A program made the translations under genes and the position numbers. This document shows positions 7,831 through 14,928 of a DNA stretch of 41,713 nt, piece by piece; positions within the stretch are counted from its first letter, which is position 1, and each line of letters opens with the position of its first letter. The notes beneath the pieces are model-generated. The model saw only the letters and a program-made list of their open reading frames with translations. It did not search any database and was not told the DNA's origin. Origin of the DNA: Candidatus Kaiserbacteria bacterium (GTDB lineage: Bacteria > Patescibacteriota > Minisyncoccia > Phycocordibacterales > UBA2100); NCBI GenBank assembly GCA_016867375.1, contig VGJQ01000007.1, forward strand, positions 1 to 41,713, written 5' to 3'.

Positions 7831-8628
7831 ATGAAAATCGTCTCATGGAATGTGAATGGTATCCGGGCAGTGCACAAAAAGGGTCTATTTGTCGAAGCGG
7901 TAGAGAAATTGCGGCCGGATATCCTGTGTCTGCAGGAGACCAAGGCCGAACAACACCAATCCGAGGTGGATCTGCCCGACTATGAGGAATATTGGAACAG
8001 TGCACACAAGAAAGGCTATAGCGGCACGGCTATTTTCAGCAAGGTGCAGCCCTTGAGCGTCTCATTCGATCTCCCTGAGGATATTGAAAAGAAGTATGGC
8101 CTTGCAGACGACAGCTACGGCAATCCCAATGCCGAAGGGAGGGTCATCACCGCAGAATACGACGATTTTTACGTGGTCAATGTCTACACTCCCAATACCA
8201 AAGACGATCTAAGTCGCCTCTCCCTGCGTCACAAGCACTGGGATCCAGCCTTCCTCGCCTACTGCAAGGAGCTCGAGAAGGAAAAGCCCGTCATTTTCTG
8301 CGGCGATCTCAATGTCGCTCATACACCGGATGACCTTGCCCACCCAAAACCAAACGAAGGACACAAAGGCTTCACCGAGGAAGAGCGCGAGGGGGTAGAC
8401 AAAATGCTCGAAGCACACTTCGTGGATTCATTCCGCCACTTCACCAAAGGGCCAGGTCACTACTCGTGGTGGAGTCCGTTTGCAGGCGCGCGCGAGCGCA
8501 ATGTCGGCTGGCGCATCGATTATATTTTTGTGAGCAAAAAGTTGATGCCACACATCTCCGCAGCAAAGATTCATGCAGATGTATATGGATCAGATCACTG
8601 CCCTGTCTCAGTGCACCTCCAAGATTAG
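7831..8628 (+). CDS. xth: Exodeoxyribonuclease III (AP endonuclease)
   Basis: Mg-dependent nuclease of the EEP fold that cuts DNA at abasic sites and removes 3' blocking groups in base-excision repair. The protein has 265 residues. Motifs in order: MKIVSWNVNGIRA, CLQETK (metal Glu), VNVYTPN, FCGDLNVAH (catalytic Asp and Asn) and GSDHCPV (catalytic Asp-His) at the C-terminus, with W-rich WRIDYIF before it. The ATG at 7831 follows TATCAT (7819-7824) by 6 nt, so the mRNA is likely leaderless; the open frame upstream to 7801 is not used. Confidence 0.95.
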   Translation: MKIVSWNVNGIRAVHKKGLFVEAVEKLRPDILCLQETKAEQHQSEVDLPDYEEYWNSAHKKGYSGTAIFSKVQPLSVSFDLPEDIEKKYGLADDSYGNPNAEGRVITAEYDDFYVVNVYTPNTKDDLSRLSLRHKHWDPAFLAYCKELEKEKPVIFCGDLNVAHTPDDLAHPKPNEGHKGFTEEEREGVDKMLEAHFVDSFRHFTKGPGHYSWWSPFAGARERNVGWRIDYIFVSKKLMPHISAAKIHADVYGSDHCPVSVHLQD

Positions 8629-8838
8629 AAATCGCTTTAAATGGGATACACCACAAAGGCATTTCCATTTTGCTAAGCCGAGTACGGCTAAGCAAAATTG
8701 GTCACAGTTCGAGGCGCGCGAGAAAAATATTTTGAGCCGTACAGGACGTACGGTGAGAAATATTTTTTGATGCGCAACGATGAAATGTGCCCATTTTAAG
8801 TGATTTTATAAAGGACAAAGTTATCCACAGGTCAGTCC
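8629..8838. other. Gene-free stretch with hairpins and a DnaA-box match
   Basis: Contains the hairpin family member at 8665-8707, a second hairpin (CCGTAC...GTACGG) framed by two AAATATTTT blocks at about 8728-8768, and TTATCCACA at 8821-8829, an exact DnaA-box consensus lying between AAAGGAC and GTCCTTT arms. A single box is not an origin. No ORF is supported. Confidence 0.5.
8665..8707. repeat. Hairpin family member A
   Basis: CCATTTTGCT, A, inner stem AGCCG/CGGCT around loop AGTA, A, AGCAAAATTGG, then TCACAG. Member B (16753-16798) shares the flanks CCATTT and AAATTGG.CACAG with different stem bases. Confidence 0.6.
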
Positions 8839-8866
8839 TTTACACTGTCCGATAAGGTAGTATTCT
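8839..8866 (+). promoter_or_regulatory. Promoter of the candidate small RNA
   Basis: TTTACA (8839-8844), 16 nt, TATTCT (8861-8866). The same pair at the same spacing precedes the cell-wall hydrolase gene (27574-27601). A DnaA-box match lies 10 bp upstream. Confidence 0.55.
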
Positions 8867-8872
8867 TACTTT

Positions 8873-9111
8873 CAGTGCTCATTGACTTCTTCCGTAGTTC
8901 TAACAACTACGAGAAAAAATAACGTACAAAATACTCTCGCATCATATTTTTTAACAACACCTCCGTGTTGTATTGGACGCCAAAGTATTTTTGTAGAAAA
9001 TAAAATCTCGCGCTCTTTATAGAAAAACGTGAAGAAGTAGATTAAGCCGCCTCGCAAGGTAATTGGATCCGCTCGGTCATCCAATTCCCTCACGAGGCGG
9101 TTTTTCTTTTT
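8873..9111 (+). ncRNA. Candidate structured small RNA, about 240 nt
   Basis: A promoter at 8839-8866 and a large terminator ending in TTTTTCTTTTT bracket a stretch with no ATG. Nested pairings can be drawn: ACTTCTTC (8885-8892) with GAAGAAGT (9031-9038) closes a domain containing hairpin CGTAGTT/AACTACG (8893-8911) and TACAAAATAC (8925-8934) with GTATTTTTGTA (8985-8995), which encloses ACAACAC-CTCC-GTGTTGT (8954-8971). The exposed CUCC loop is complementary to a Shine-Dalgarno GGAG. It does not look like RNase P, tmRNA or SRP RNA. The role is unknown; base-pairing with leadered mRNAs is my inference. Confidence 0.45.
9047..9111 (+). terminator. Two-tier terminator of the candidate small RNA
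   Basis: CCGCCTCG (9047-9054) pairs with CGAGGCGG (9093-9100) around an inner AATTGGAT/ATCCAATT stem (9061-9068 and 9079-9086), followed by TTTTTCTTTTT. Confidence 0.8.
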
Positions 9112-9201
9112 CGCGATAGCAAAAAGATCTGTATAGCCTTTGGCAAAGCATGACAGACTCTTTGTCGCTATTGATTTTGCCTCCACAGCACACCAAATGG
9201 C

Positions 9202-9230
9202 TTGACAAAAACGTATAGATAGATTATACT
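9202..9230 (+). promoter_or_regulatory. Consensus promoter
   Basis: TTGACA (9202-9207), 17 nt, TATACT (9225-9230): a full match to consensus, serving the gene at 9273 with a leader of about 36 nt. Confidence 0.85.
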
Positions 9231-9272
9231 TTTAATAGTCAACAGTGACCAACGTCTAAAAAGGAGTGAAAA

Positions 9273-9587
9273 ATGCCTACCGATGTGGAAAAAGTACTTC
9301 AGGTTATTCAAGGGAAGACGATTGAAGTCTGTCGAAAGACAGGGGTCATCGTTGGCCTTGAAGAAAAAGAGGGGTCGTACCCTGTCATCCTTACCAGAGG
9401 TGATCTAGCTCGTGTATCGTTCTTCCGTTTCCCGGACGGGGAAATGGTGGTCTGTGCCCAGGATCAAGAAACGGCACGCGATGCACCAAGCACATACAAT
9501 ATTGTCGATTTAGAAAACGGCCTAAAAGGCGGGAAGGTGAATGGCGTCGTCCCTATAGCACAGGCTATCGCAATGGCGATAGCCTAA
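9273..9587 (+). CDS. Hypothetical protein, strongly expressed by its signals
   Basis: A protein of 104 residues that I do not recognise. It has a consensus promoter, a near-perfect ribosome site (AAGGAG 8 nt before the ATG) and its own terminator, so it should be abundant. The product is soluble-looking with no membrane segment: an N-terminal helix (MPTDVEKVLQVIQG), a probable beta-rich middle with VILTRGDLARVSFFRFPDGE, and an alanine-rich end (AQAIAMAIA). The last codons include a 9-bp perfect hairpin, GGCTATCGC-AATG-GCGATAGCC (9563-9584). It is a single-gene unit converging on the CCA-adding enzyme gene. Confidence 0.75.
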   Translation: MPTDVEKVLQVIQGKTIEVCRKTGVIVGLEEKEGSYPVILTRGDLARVSFFRFPDGEMVVCAQDQETARDAPSTYNIVDLENGLKGGKVNGVVPIAQAIAMAIA

Positions 9588-9592
9588 ATCGA

Positions 9593-9630
9593 ATCCCGAG
9601 GCGCATGATCGCGCCTCGGGATCACTTTTT
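9593..9630. terminator. Terminator between the 9273 gene and cca
   Basis: A 12-bp stem ATCCCGAGGCGC/GCGCCTCGGGAT with loop ATGATC, then CACTTTTT on the plus strand. It may serve both convergent genes. Confidence 0.85.
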
Positions 9631-11101
9631 ATGAAACGTGGTGTTTCTCCCGGAGCTCACGGATAGCTGCCTCATCCTCCTTCTCCCGCCGATCTTTGCC
9701 CGACTCCCCTATCTCTTTCAATGCATCATTACCCTCTTTTGAGAGCTCTACAGAGCGATTTTCGAGGTATTCTGCTGTATTTTTGGCAGGATCGTCGAGG
9801 ACTTCCTCAAGAAGAGCGTGAAGTATCCACCCGATACGGGGCCCAGCTGTTTCATATGTAACATCCATCAATCGCTTGCCATCTATCTTGAGCATCCCGA
9901 CCGATACCGGGTCTCGCATAGCCTCATCCACCATCGACATGTATTTGCGCAGGCGAAATGGCTGCTCCTTGGGCCTCCCCGTCCCTATCCGATCGCACAT
10001 CCGGAGATTTAGGAGCTCTTCGATGTGCTCCTTGCCGACATTGACGATCATACGACGCACCGCCGAGAGCGTGACGGTATCAGGATCAGAGAAAAACATG
10101 TGCCAGCGGATGAGATTGGTCACATTTTCGATCGTTTCACGTGAAAAGCGCAGATCCTGGAGGATCTTCTTGGCCATCTTGGCGCCGATCACCTCGTGAC
10201 CGTGAAAGGTCCAGTCTTTCTTTTCATCTGACCAGCGACGCGATGTCGGTTTGCCGACATCGTGCAGAAGAGCTGAAAGACGCACCTCCAGAGGCCAATT
10301 TTTATCCGCCGCATGCTGGAGACTACGCATATTGTGCTCAAAGACGTCGTACGAATGTGCCTGATTTTGGTCGATACCGATCCCTTCCTCCAATTCGGGA
10401 ATAATGTACTTCAGAATACCAAGCTTTTGAGCCATATAGAGTGCCTGCATGGGTCCCGGACTCATGAGAATGCGCATCAATTCATCCCGCACCCTTTCAC
10501 GTGAAACCTTTTCAAGCTGGCTGGCCTGGTCCACGATACCGGCCGCCGTCTCTGCCTCAATGACGAAATCGAGCTCCGCCGAGAGCCGCACCGCGCGCAG
10601 CATACGCAAAGCGTCTTCACCAAAGCGCTCACCGGGATTTCCGACTGCCGCTATAACCTTGCGCTCAATATCCCCCTTTCCCCCGTGTTCATCGATGAGC
10701 TCATGAGTGAGTGGATCGTAGGCAATCGCATTGACGGTGAAATCACGGCGCCTGAGGTCTTCGGTGAGAGAATCACTAAAACGCACTTCATCAGGGTGAC
10801 GTGCATTGGAATAACCAGATTCGACGCGATATGGGGTGACCTCGATCACCTTGAGCTTGGGGTCATCTGACTCAGTCACTACCCCCACCGTGCCGTAGTC
10901 GTTTTCATAGAAAGTCTCGGTAAAAAGGCTTTGGATCTGCTCGGGGTTGGCATTGGTCGTCACATCCCAATCTTTTGGTTCACGTGAAACTACCAAATCA
11001 CGCACGCAACCACCGACCAAATACGCCTCAAAACCGGCGTTTTTGAGGGTATTGCATACCTCCAATACAGGCTGCGGTACGGGGAGTTCCTTGAAATCCA
11101 T
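9629..11101 (-). CDS. cca: CCA-adding enzyme / tRNA nucleotidyltransferase with HD domain
   Basis: Adds or repairs the 3' CCA of tRNAs; class II nucleotidyltransferase. The protein has 490 residues. It has GGCVRD (motif A, flexible loop side), the metal-binding DWDVT, RRRDFTVNAIAY, ERFGEDALRMLRAVRLSAEL (motifs D/E) and a C-terminal HD domain with LLHDVGKP and HGHE. The start at 11101 (MDFKELPVPQ) follows a minus-strand TACAAT (11113-11108) by 6 nt, so it is leaderless; the open frame further upstream runs through tRNA-Arg. All four tRNA genes in the window lack an encoded CCA, so this enzyme is needed for their maturation. Confidence 0.93.
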   Translation of the reverse strand: MDFKELPVPQPVLEVCNTLKNAGFEAYLVGGCVRDLVVSREPKDWDVTTNANPEQIQSLFTETFYENDYGTVGVVTESDDPKLKVIEVTPYRVESGYSNARHPDEVRFSDSLTEDLRRRDFTVNAIAYDPLTHELIDEHGGKGDIERKVIAAVGNPGERFGEDALRMLRAVRLSAELDFVIEAETAAGIVDQASQLEKVSRERVRDELMRILMSPGPMQALYMAQKLGILKYIIPELEEGIGIDQNQAHSYDVFEHNMRSLQHAADKNWPLEVRLSALLHDVGKPTSRRWSDEKKDWTFHGHEVIGAKMAKKILQDLRFSRETIENVTNLIRWHMFFSDPDTVTLSAVRRMIVNVGKEHIEELLNLRMCDRIGTGRPKEQPFRLRKYMSMVDEAMRDPVSVGMLKIDGKRLMDVTYETAGPRIGWILHALLEEVLDDPAKNTAEYLENRSVELSKEGNDALKEIGESGKDRREKEDEAAIRELREKHHVS

Positions 11102-11123
11102 TCCCCTATTGTATGCTATCCAT

Positions 11124-11150
11124 TGTGTGCGAGCTAATCGCCTGTATGAT
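11124..11150 (+). promoter_or_regulatory. Probable promoter of tRNA-Arg
   Basis: TTGTGT, 16 nt, TATGAT ending at about 11150, 9 nt before the tRNA. It sits back to back with the leaderless cca promoter. Confidence 0.5.
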
Positions 11151-11159
11151 AAGGCGATC

Positions 11160-11231
11160 GCTCTCGTGGTGAAATGGATATCACAGCAGTCTTCGGAACT
11201 GCTATTGGGGGTTCGAATCCCTCCGGGAGCA
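11160..11231 (+). tRNA. tRNA-Arg (anticodon TCG)
   Basis: Acceptor GCTCTCG/CGGGAGC with one G-T pair, anticodon stem GCAGT/ACTGC around loop CTTCGGA (anticodon TCG), T arm with GGTTCGAATCC, and discriminator A. No CCA is encoded (ACAT follows). Confidence 0.93.
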
Positions 11232-11239
11232 CATGACAG

Positions 11240-11265
11240 AAAAACGGCGCCTGCGCGCCGTTTTT
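11240..11265 (+). terminator. Terminator after tRNA-Arg
   Basis: AAAAACGGCGC, loop CTGC, GCGCCGTTTTT. A further hairpin GTTTTGCC-ACCA-GGCAAAAC follows at about 11289-11310. Confidence 0.85.
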
Positions 11266-11328
11266 CGGTACATGTGCTGGCCGGAGGCATGTTTTGCCAC
11301 CAGGCAAAACAGCCGAGGCGGGGTCGCG

Positions 11329-11358
11329 CAAAACCCTTCGCGACGGCGAAGGGTTTAT
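11329..11358 (-). terminator. Probable terminator after tRNA-Gly(GCC)
   Basis: On the minus strand AAACCCTTCGC, loop CGTC, GCGAAGGGTTTT, some 25 nt past the tRNA 3' end. Confidence 0.6.
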
Positions 11359-11381
11359 GCGTGACCACTTGATAAATCCTG

Positions 11382-11452
11382 TGCGGGATAGGAGAATCGA
11401 ACTCCTGCTGACTGATTGGCAACCAGTCGTTCTACCATTAAACTAATCCCGC
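11382..11452 (-). tRNA. tRNA-Gly (anticodon GCC)
   Basis: Acceptor GCGGGAT/ATCCCGC, anticodon loop TTGCCAA (anticodon GCC), T arm GGAGTTCGATTCTCC, discriminator A, no encoded CCA. Its 5' part (11438-11452) overlaps the 3' end of the upstream protein-coding frame. Confidence 0.92.
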
Positions 11453-12139
11453 AGCGTTTGTAATATTTACATAATATTCCCTTTCCATCAACTGTTTCGG
11501 CAAAAGTTTAATCCACTCGAGCATTTTTACTTTGAAATAGGTGCTCGTTATGACGACCGTACACATACCATAAGAGAGTCGATTTGTCTTATGACGTCCT
11601 TGAATAACAATGGGTTTCGTGAATTTTTCCCTCTTAATTTCAGAGTGTTTAGACCAATACGCAACGCATGTTGTCGGATCAAGATCGGGATAGATTGTGA
11701 CGGCGGCTTTAATTCGTGCTTCTGGTATCAAACAGGTATTCTTTAAGAAAAATACGAATAATTTGACCATATCGGGATCGGTATTGATGAGTCGGACATG
11801 ACATCGATTCCTCTTATCCCCTTCTCCCCAATACAACATGATCCCTGCAATGAAAAGTGGGTTGTATTTGAGTGCTTCAAATTCATGACGGGCTTCATTT
11901 CTGGCTTCGTCGTACACTCTTTCAAGTCGTGCCCCACGTATCTTATTCAATTCTTGAATCCGGACCGCGCTTGCGTCAAAAACTTCTTTTGAGAGTCGTT
12001 CTTTAACGGCTTGTGACCAATCGACTTGTGAAAACCAATCGGACAATGTGGCCCTAGGAATCTTAAGCTTTCGATAAATCTCGTTGTAACTTGCTCCCTC
12101 ACGTCTCAACTTTTCGGCTTCTTCCTTATCTTTTCTCAT
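11438..12139 (-). CDS. HTH protein with a LAGLIDADG-like segment
   Basis: A protein of 233 residues. Residues 1-40 look like a resolvase-type helix-turn-helix (EGASYNEIYRKLKIPRATLS). A region from about 95 on (NPLFIAGIMLYWGEGDKRN, then RLINTDPDMVKLFVFFLK) resembles homing-endonuclease LAGLIDADG proteins often found as free-standing genes. Nuclease activity is uncertain: only one such motif with a weak match (FIAGIMLYWGEG) is seen. The stop codon lies 15 nt inside tRNA-Gly on the same strand, so the gene appears to have been placed directly against the tRNA. The promoter is not clear. Confidence 0.6.
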   Translation of the reverse strand: MRKDKEEAEKLRREGASYNEIYRKLKIPRATLSDWFSQVDWSQAVKERLSKEVFDASAVRIQELNKIRGARLERVYDEARNEARHEFEALKYNPLFIAGIMLYWGEGDKRNRCHVRLINTDPDMVKLFVFFLKNTCLIPEARIKAAVTIYPDLDPTTCVAYWSKHSEIKREKFTKPIVIQGRHKTNRLSYGMCTVVITSTYFKVKMLEWIKLLPKQLMEREYYVNITNAAGLV

Positions 12140-12453
12140 ACCTATACACTCATATTACCAGAGTCCGGAAATCCTTTTTCACCAAAACTGGGGAAAAGTC
12201 TGTGGATATGGGGATAAGAGACAGGGTCAGAAATGGGACAATCGTGTACGTTATGCGAATAAAACCCTTATTTTAAGCCATTTTGAGTCACTTTGTACAA
12301 TATCTCCAAAAGGACCACTATGAATTCTTCTCAATCGTGATGGACGAGTGTAAAAGAAAGGCGACGCCTTTCTTTTCTTTTTCATCGGATTTTCGTCTTA
12401 ATGTTTCTTAGTACAATAAGTTTCATGTGAAAAGTGTGTATAATGGTCCGACT
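12140..12453. other. Intergenic stretch with an orphan terminator
   Basis: Contains AAAAGAAAGGCG-A-CGCCTTTCTTTT (12352-12376) followed by CTTTTTC, a good plus-strand terminator with no obvious gene before it. A possible TACAAT (about 12294) lies about 60 nt upstream, so a very short transcript is conceivable. Also near the right end is TATAAT (12439-12444), the -10 of the next gene. Confidence 0.4.
12352..12382 (+). terminator. Orphan intrinsic terminator
   Basis: A 12-bp perfect stem with a 1-nt centre and a T-rich tail; the gene it serves is not apparent. Confidence 0.6.
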
Positions 12454-12852
12454 ATGCCAAACACCCGCGATCAACACCGAAAAGAAATTGGGCGGATAGG
12501 GGAGGATATTGCTGCCAAATTCCTTGAACGCAAAGGATTCAAGATACTCGCCAGAAACTATCGCAAGCCATGGGGTGAAATCGACATCATCGCCGAGAAG
12601 GGTGGGGTAGTGCGGTTTGTTGAAGTCAAGAGTGTTACACGTGAAAACATTTCGTATGTTACACATGAAAGGTCTGATTATCGACCTGAGGAGCAAATAC
12701 ACCCCCTCAAACTGCGTAAAATAGCCCGTACGGCTGAAATATACATGAATGAGAGGGAAGATGCGCGTGAGTATCAAATCGACGCCGTAGGCGTCTTTTT
12801 GAGCGTTAAAGAACGCAAGGCCCGATGTCGTCTGTTTGAACAAGTCCTTTAG
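12454..12852 (+). CDS. YraN/UPF0102 family endonuclease-like protein
   Basis: A protein of 132 residues of the UPF0102 family, predicted to adopt a restriction-endonuclease-like (Holliday-junction resolvase type) fold. It shows GRIGEDIAAKFLERKGFKIL at the N-terminus, the active-site-like GEIDIIAEKGGVVRFVEVKS (Asp...Glu-x-Lys), and a basic end. The cellular role is still poorly defined and is thought to touch DNA processing. The ATG at 12454 is 9 nt after TATAAT (12439-12444), fitting a leaderless mRNA. Confidence 0.88.
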   Translation: MPNTRDQHRKEIGRIGEDIAAKFLERKGFKILARNYRKPWGEIDIIAEKGGVVRFVEVKSVTRENISYVTHERSDYRPEEQIHPLKLRKIARTAEIYMNEREDAREYQIDAVGVFLSVKERKARCRLFEQVL

Positions 12853-12891
12853 ACTGTGTCCGATAGGACATCTAAGAGACATGGAATAAAA

Positions 12892-12923
12892 ATTACCGCC
12901 ACAGATACTGTTGTGGCGGTAAT
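12892..12923. terminator. Terminator between yraN and the 12966 gene
   Basis: ATTACCGCCACA paired with TGTGGCGGTAAT around an 8-nt loop; AT-rich on both sides, likely bidirectional for two convergent genes. Confidence 0.7.
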
Positions 12924-12965
12924 AATTCTTCATCGATCGACCGGGAGCATTCTCATCATAACGTC

Positions 12966-13394
12966 TCACATAAACCAGCCATACAGCTCGAATACATCCT
13001 CTCTGGCTGGATCATCGATCAGTGCCTGTTCGCGCGACGTGATTTCTTCGAAAAGCTCTTTACACAGGGGCTCCAGCGCCATGCGGACATGCTCGATTTT
13101 GGCTCCGTATAAGTCACCCTTAATTTGTGTCGTGAACACCCGGTCGAGAACATAATCGAGAAACGGCCTTGACTCGATCGGTGCCCAAATACTTGCATTA
13201 CCATCATCACCTGTGAAGCAAATGTGCTTATGCGGATACGATGAGAAGCTACAGTTTTCCGGATATGTATCCGGAAAAAGCCCGACATGCAGCGGAAAAT
13301 ATTCATCATCTTCGATTTCACGCGGCAAGGGCGCGATTCCGGGAATAGGCACAAACTCCCACCCACGACCGATAGCTTCCAGATAGTAGGACAT
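12966..13394 (-). CDS. Hypothetical protein, 142 residues
   Basis: Not recognised. The start at 13394 (MSYYLEAIGRGWEFVPIPGI) is chosen because GGGAGAG sits 5 nt upstream; an 11-codon-longer frame lacks such a site. The product is acidic, aromatic-rich and probably soluble, with an IEDDEYFPLHVGLFPDTYP stretch and a C-terminus ending in FELYGWFM. It belongs to the set of small single-gene units with ribosome sites and their own terminators that recur in this region (19248, 19650, 23189, 25103, 37056). Confidence 0.65.
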   Translation of the reverse strand: MSYYLEAIGRGWEFVPIPGIAPLPREIEDDEYFPLHVGLFPDTYPENCSFSSYPHKHICFTGDDGNASIWAPIESRPFLDYVLDRVFTTQIKGDLYGAKIEHVRMALEPLCKELFEEITSREQALIDDPAREDVFELYGWFM

Positions 13395-13566
13395 GATTCT
13401 CTCCCTTTTCTCGTAGTGAAAGAGCAAAAAGAACTCTTCTGCTCCATAAGTAGTCTGGAGAAAATAGTATAAAGAGTCAAAAATGTCGACATGTGTGTTG
13501 ATTTTTCAATAAAATAGAGTATTTTTATGATATGTTTGTTGTCCATATCACAGACATTTTTTCTCC

Positions 13567-14307
13567 ATGAAGCACCATATGATCGAACAACTCATGCAGA
13601 GCGGGCTGTCGCACAAAGAAGCTCTCGTATACCATGCTTCGTTGGTACTTGGCCCTTCGACCATCCTGCGTATTTCGCGAGAAGCTGGTACACAGCGTCC
13701 AACCACGTACGCAATTATCGAGCAATTGATCCGGCGAGGACTCATGCGACGCGAAGAAATCGGACTCAAGAAACGGTTTGTCGCAGAAAACCCTGAGAAT
13801 CTGCGCCGTGTGATGGAACAAAAGATGCAGAATGTGAGCCAGATTATCCCTGACCTGACAACTTTGTTTAAAAAATCGGGTAGGGAACATACAGTACGCG
13901 TATACGAGGGCCTTTCGGCCTTACGCACTATTTCAGCAGAAATCGCACGAACGACCCACATCGGGGATATTCGTTACTTCATTGGTGGTAGTGTGGGATG
14001 GAAGGAGGTTGATCCCCAATGGCACGAGCAATACCTAAAATGGCGTTCGCGCACCCGCCTCGATGCAAAGCTATTATTTCAGGACTCAGAGCGCGCGAAG
14101 TTGCATCAGTCACTTTCGCGGACGATCGGACAGCAGGTCCGTATTTTGCCTCCTGGGACGCTGTTGCAATCGGATATCCTCATCACACCTCGCCATGTGG
14201 TTATTGCCCGTATGACACACCCTCAAACGGCAATCATGATCGAGGATCAGGATATTGTTGATACGTACATTACCTTATTTAATCTCTTGTGGAACACGAC
14301 CATATGA
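13567..14307 (+). CDS. TrmB-family transcriptional regulator (paralog 3)
   Basis: A protein of 246 residues: N-terminal winged helix (MIEQLMQSGLSHKEALVYHA, then RPTTYAIIEQLIRRGLMRRE), dimerisation helix to about 105, and C-terminal domain with LPPGTLLQSDILITPRHVVI and IMIEDQDIVDTYITLFNLLW. It is preceded by AT-rich sequence without a clear ribosome site. It converges 3 nt from a toxin gene. Which genes it controls cannot be told; the divergent 12966 gene is one possibility. Confidence 0.85.
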   Translation: MKHHMIEQLMQSGLSHKEALVYHASLVLGPSTILRISREAGTQRPTTYAIIEQLIRRGLMRREEIGLKKRFVAENPENLRRVMEQKMQNVSQIIPDLTTLFKKSGREHTVRVYEGLSALRTISAEIARTTHIGDIRYFIGGSVGWKEVDPQWHEQYLKWRSRTRLDAKLLFQDSERAKLHQSLSRTIGQQVRILPPGTLLQSDILITPRHVVIARMTHPQTAIMIEDQDIVDTYITLFNLLWNTTI

Positions 14308-14310
14308 TGA

Positions 14311-14577
14311 TCACCGATAGATATCATGTAGACCGATTTCGAGGAAAAGAGCGGTGGTGGTATTGAGGAAAACGAATTTGATGCGGTACTTATGGTTGAT
14401 TGAGAATGCCCATACGTCTTTATCTTTACCGTGAAGTTTGTGCGTGTCGAGACTTGGATGGAATGGATTTTCACGAAAGGCGACTTCTTTCTGTTTTGCA
14501 AATTCTTTGATCTTCTTAGGTAGTTTGCGATATTGCTTTTCAAAAAGCCCGGTCGGTCTGATCGTTATGGCTTGCAT
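14311..14577 (-). CDS. RelE/YafQ-type toxin (TA pair 1)
   Basis: A protein of 88 residues with the RelE/ParE-superfamily fold: helical N-terminal half (FEKQYRKLPKKIKEFAKQKE), LDTHKLHGKDKDVWAFSI in the middle and beta strands KYRIKFVFL and LFLEIGLHDIYR. Such toxins cleave mRNA on the ribosome and are neutralised by the protein encoded just upstream. The histidine and arginine positions that matter in YafQ are only partly conserved, so the strength of activity is uncertain. It lies 13 nt after the antitoxin gene in the same orientation. Confidence 0.8.
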   Translation of the reverse strand: MQAITIRPTGLFEKQYRKLPKKIKEFAKQKEVAFRENPFHPSLDTHKLHGKDKDVWAFSINHKYRIKFVFLNTTTALFLEIGLHDIYR

Positions 14578-14590
14578 ACCTCACAATCGC

Positions 14591-14812
14591 TTAGTCCAGA
14601 TCGGCTAATGATTTTATGACCCTTGTCTTACCTTCGCGATATTCACGCAAGCCATCGGCGACGAGTTTGTCAAGCTTGGTAGCAGCTTTACCGGTGAGAT
14701 AGTGGGTGGGTACGGCAGCGGCAAGGAGACGTTGATATTCCTCCACCGGCAGCACCACCACGCCTTTTTGTTGCCGCACCGTCTTTTGTGAAAGAGTGAT
14801 TGTGGTTGACAT
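14591..14812 (-). CDS. Antitoxin (TA pair 1)
   Basis: A protein of 73 residues from ATG 14812 (MSTTITLSQKTVRQQKGVVV); a start 8 codons earlier is open but less likely. The N-terminus, with VVVLPVEEYQRLLA, resembles Phd/YefM or AbrB-like antitoxins; the C-terminal half (KLDKLVADGLREYREGKTRV) would be the flexible toxin-binding part. It should bind the toxin at 14311-14577 and repress its own promoter. Confidence 0.75.
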   Translation of the reverse strand: MSTTITLSQKTVRQQKGVVVLPVEEYQRLLAAAVPTHYLTGKAATKLDKLVADGLREYREGKTRVIKSLADLD

Positions 14813-14928
14813 ATATAGTGGCACTGTACCATACATAATGAAAAAAGACAGTGGGGGAGTCCTCTTGTTGAAGTCAACTTATGCTAAGCTACTTTCAGTA
14901 ATTCTTCGCTCTTTGAAAGGAACCTCTG

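Noticed and set aside
8821-8829. Exact DnaA-box consensus TTATCCACA as a sign of a replication origin
   Set aside because: Only one exact box is present, with no cluster, no AT-rich unwinding region and no dnaA or dnaN nearby.
8872-9186. Minus-strand frame of 104 codons opposite the candidate small RNA
   Set aside because: It begins with a non-ATG codon, has no recognisable family and runs antisense through the terminator hairpin and the nested stems; the frame is probably incidental.
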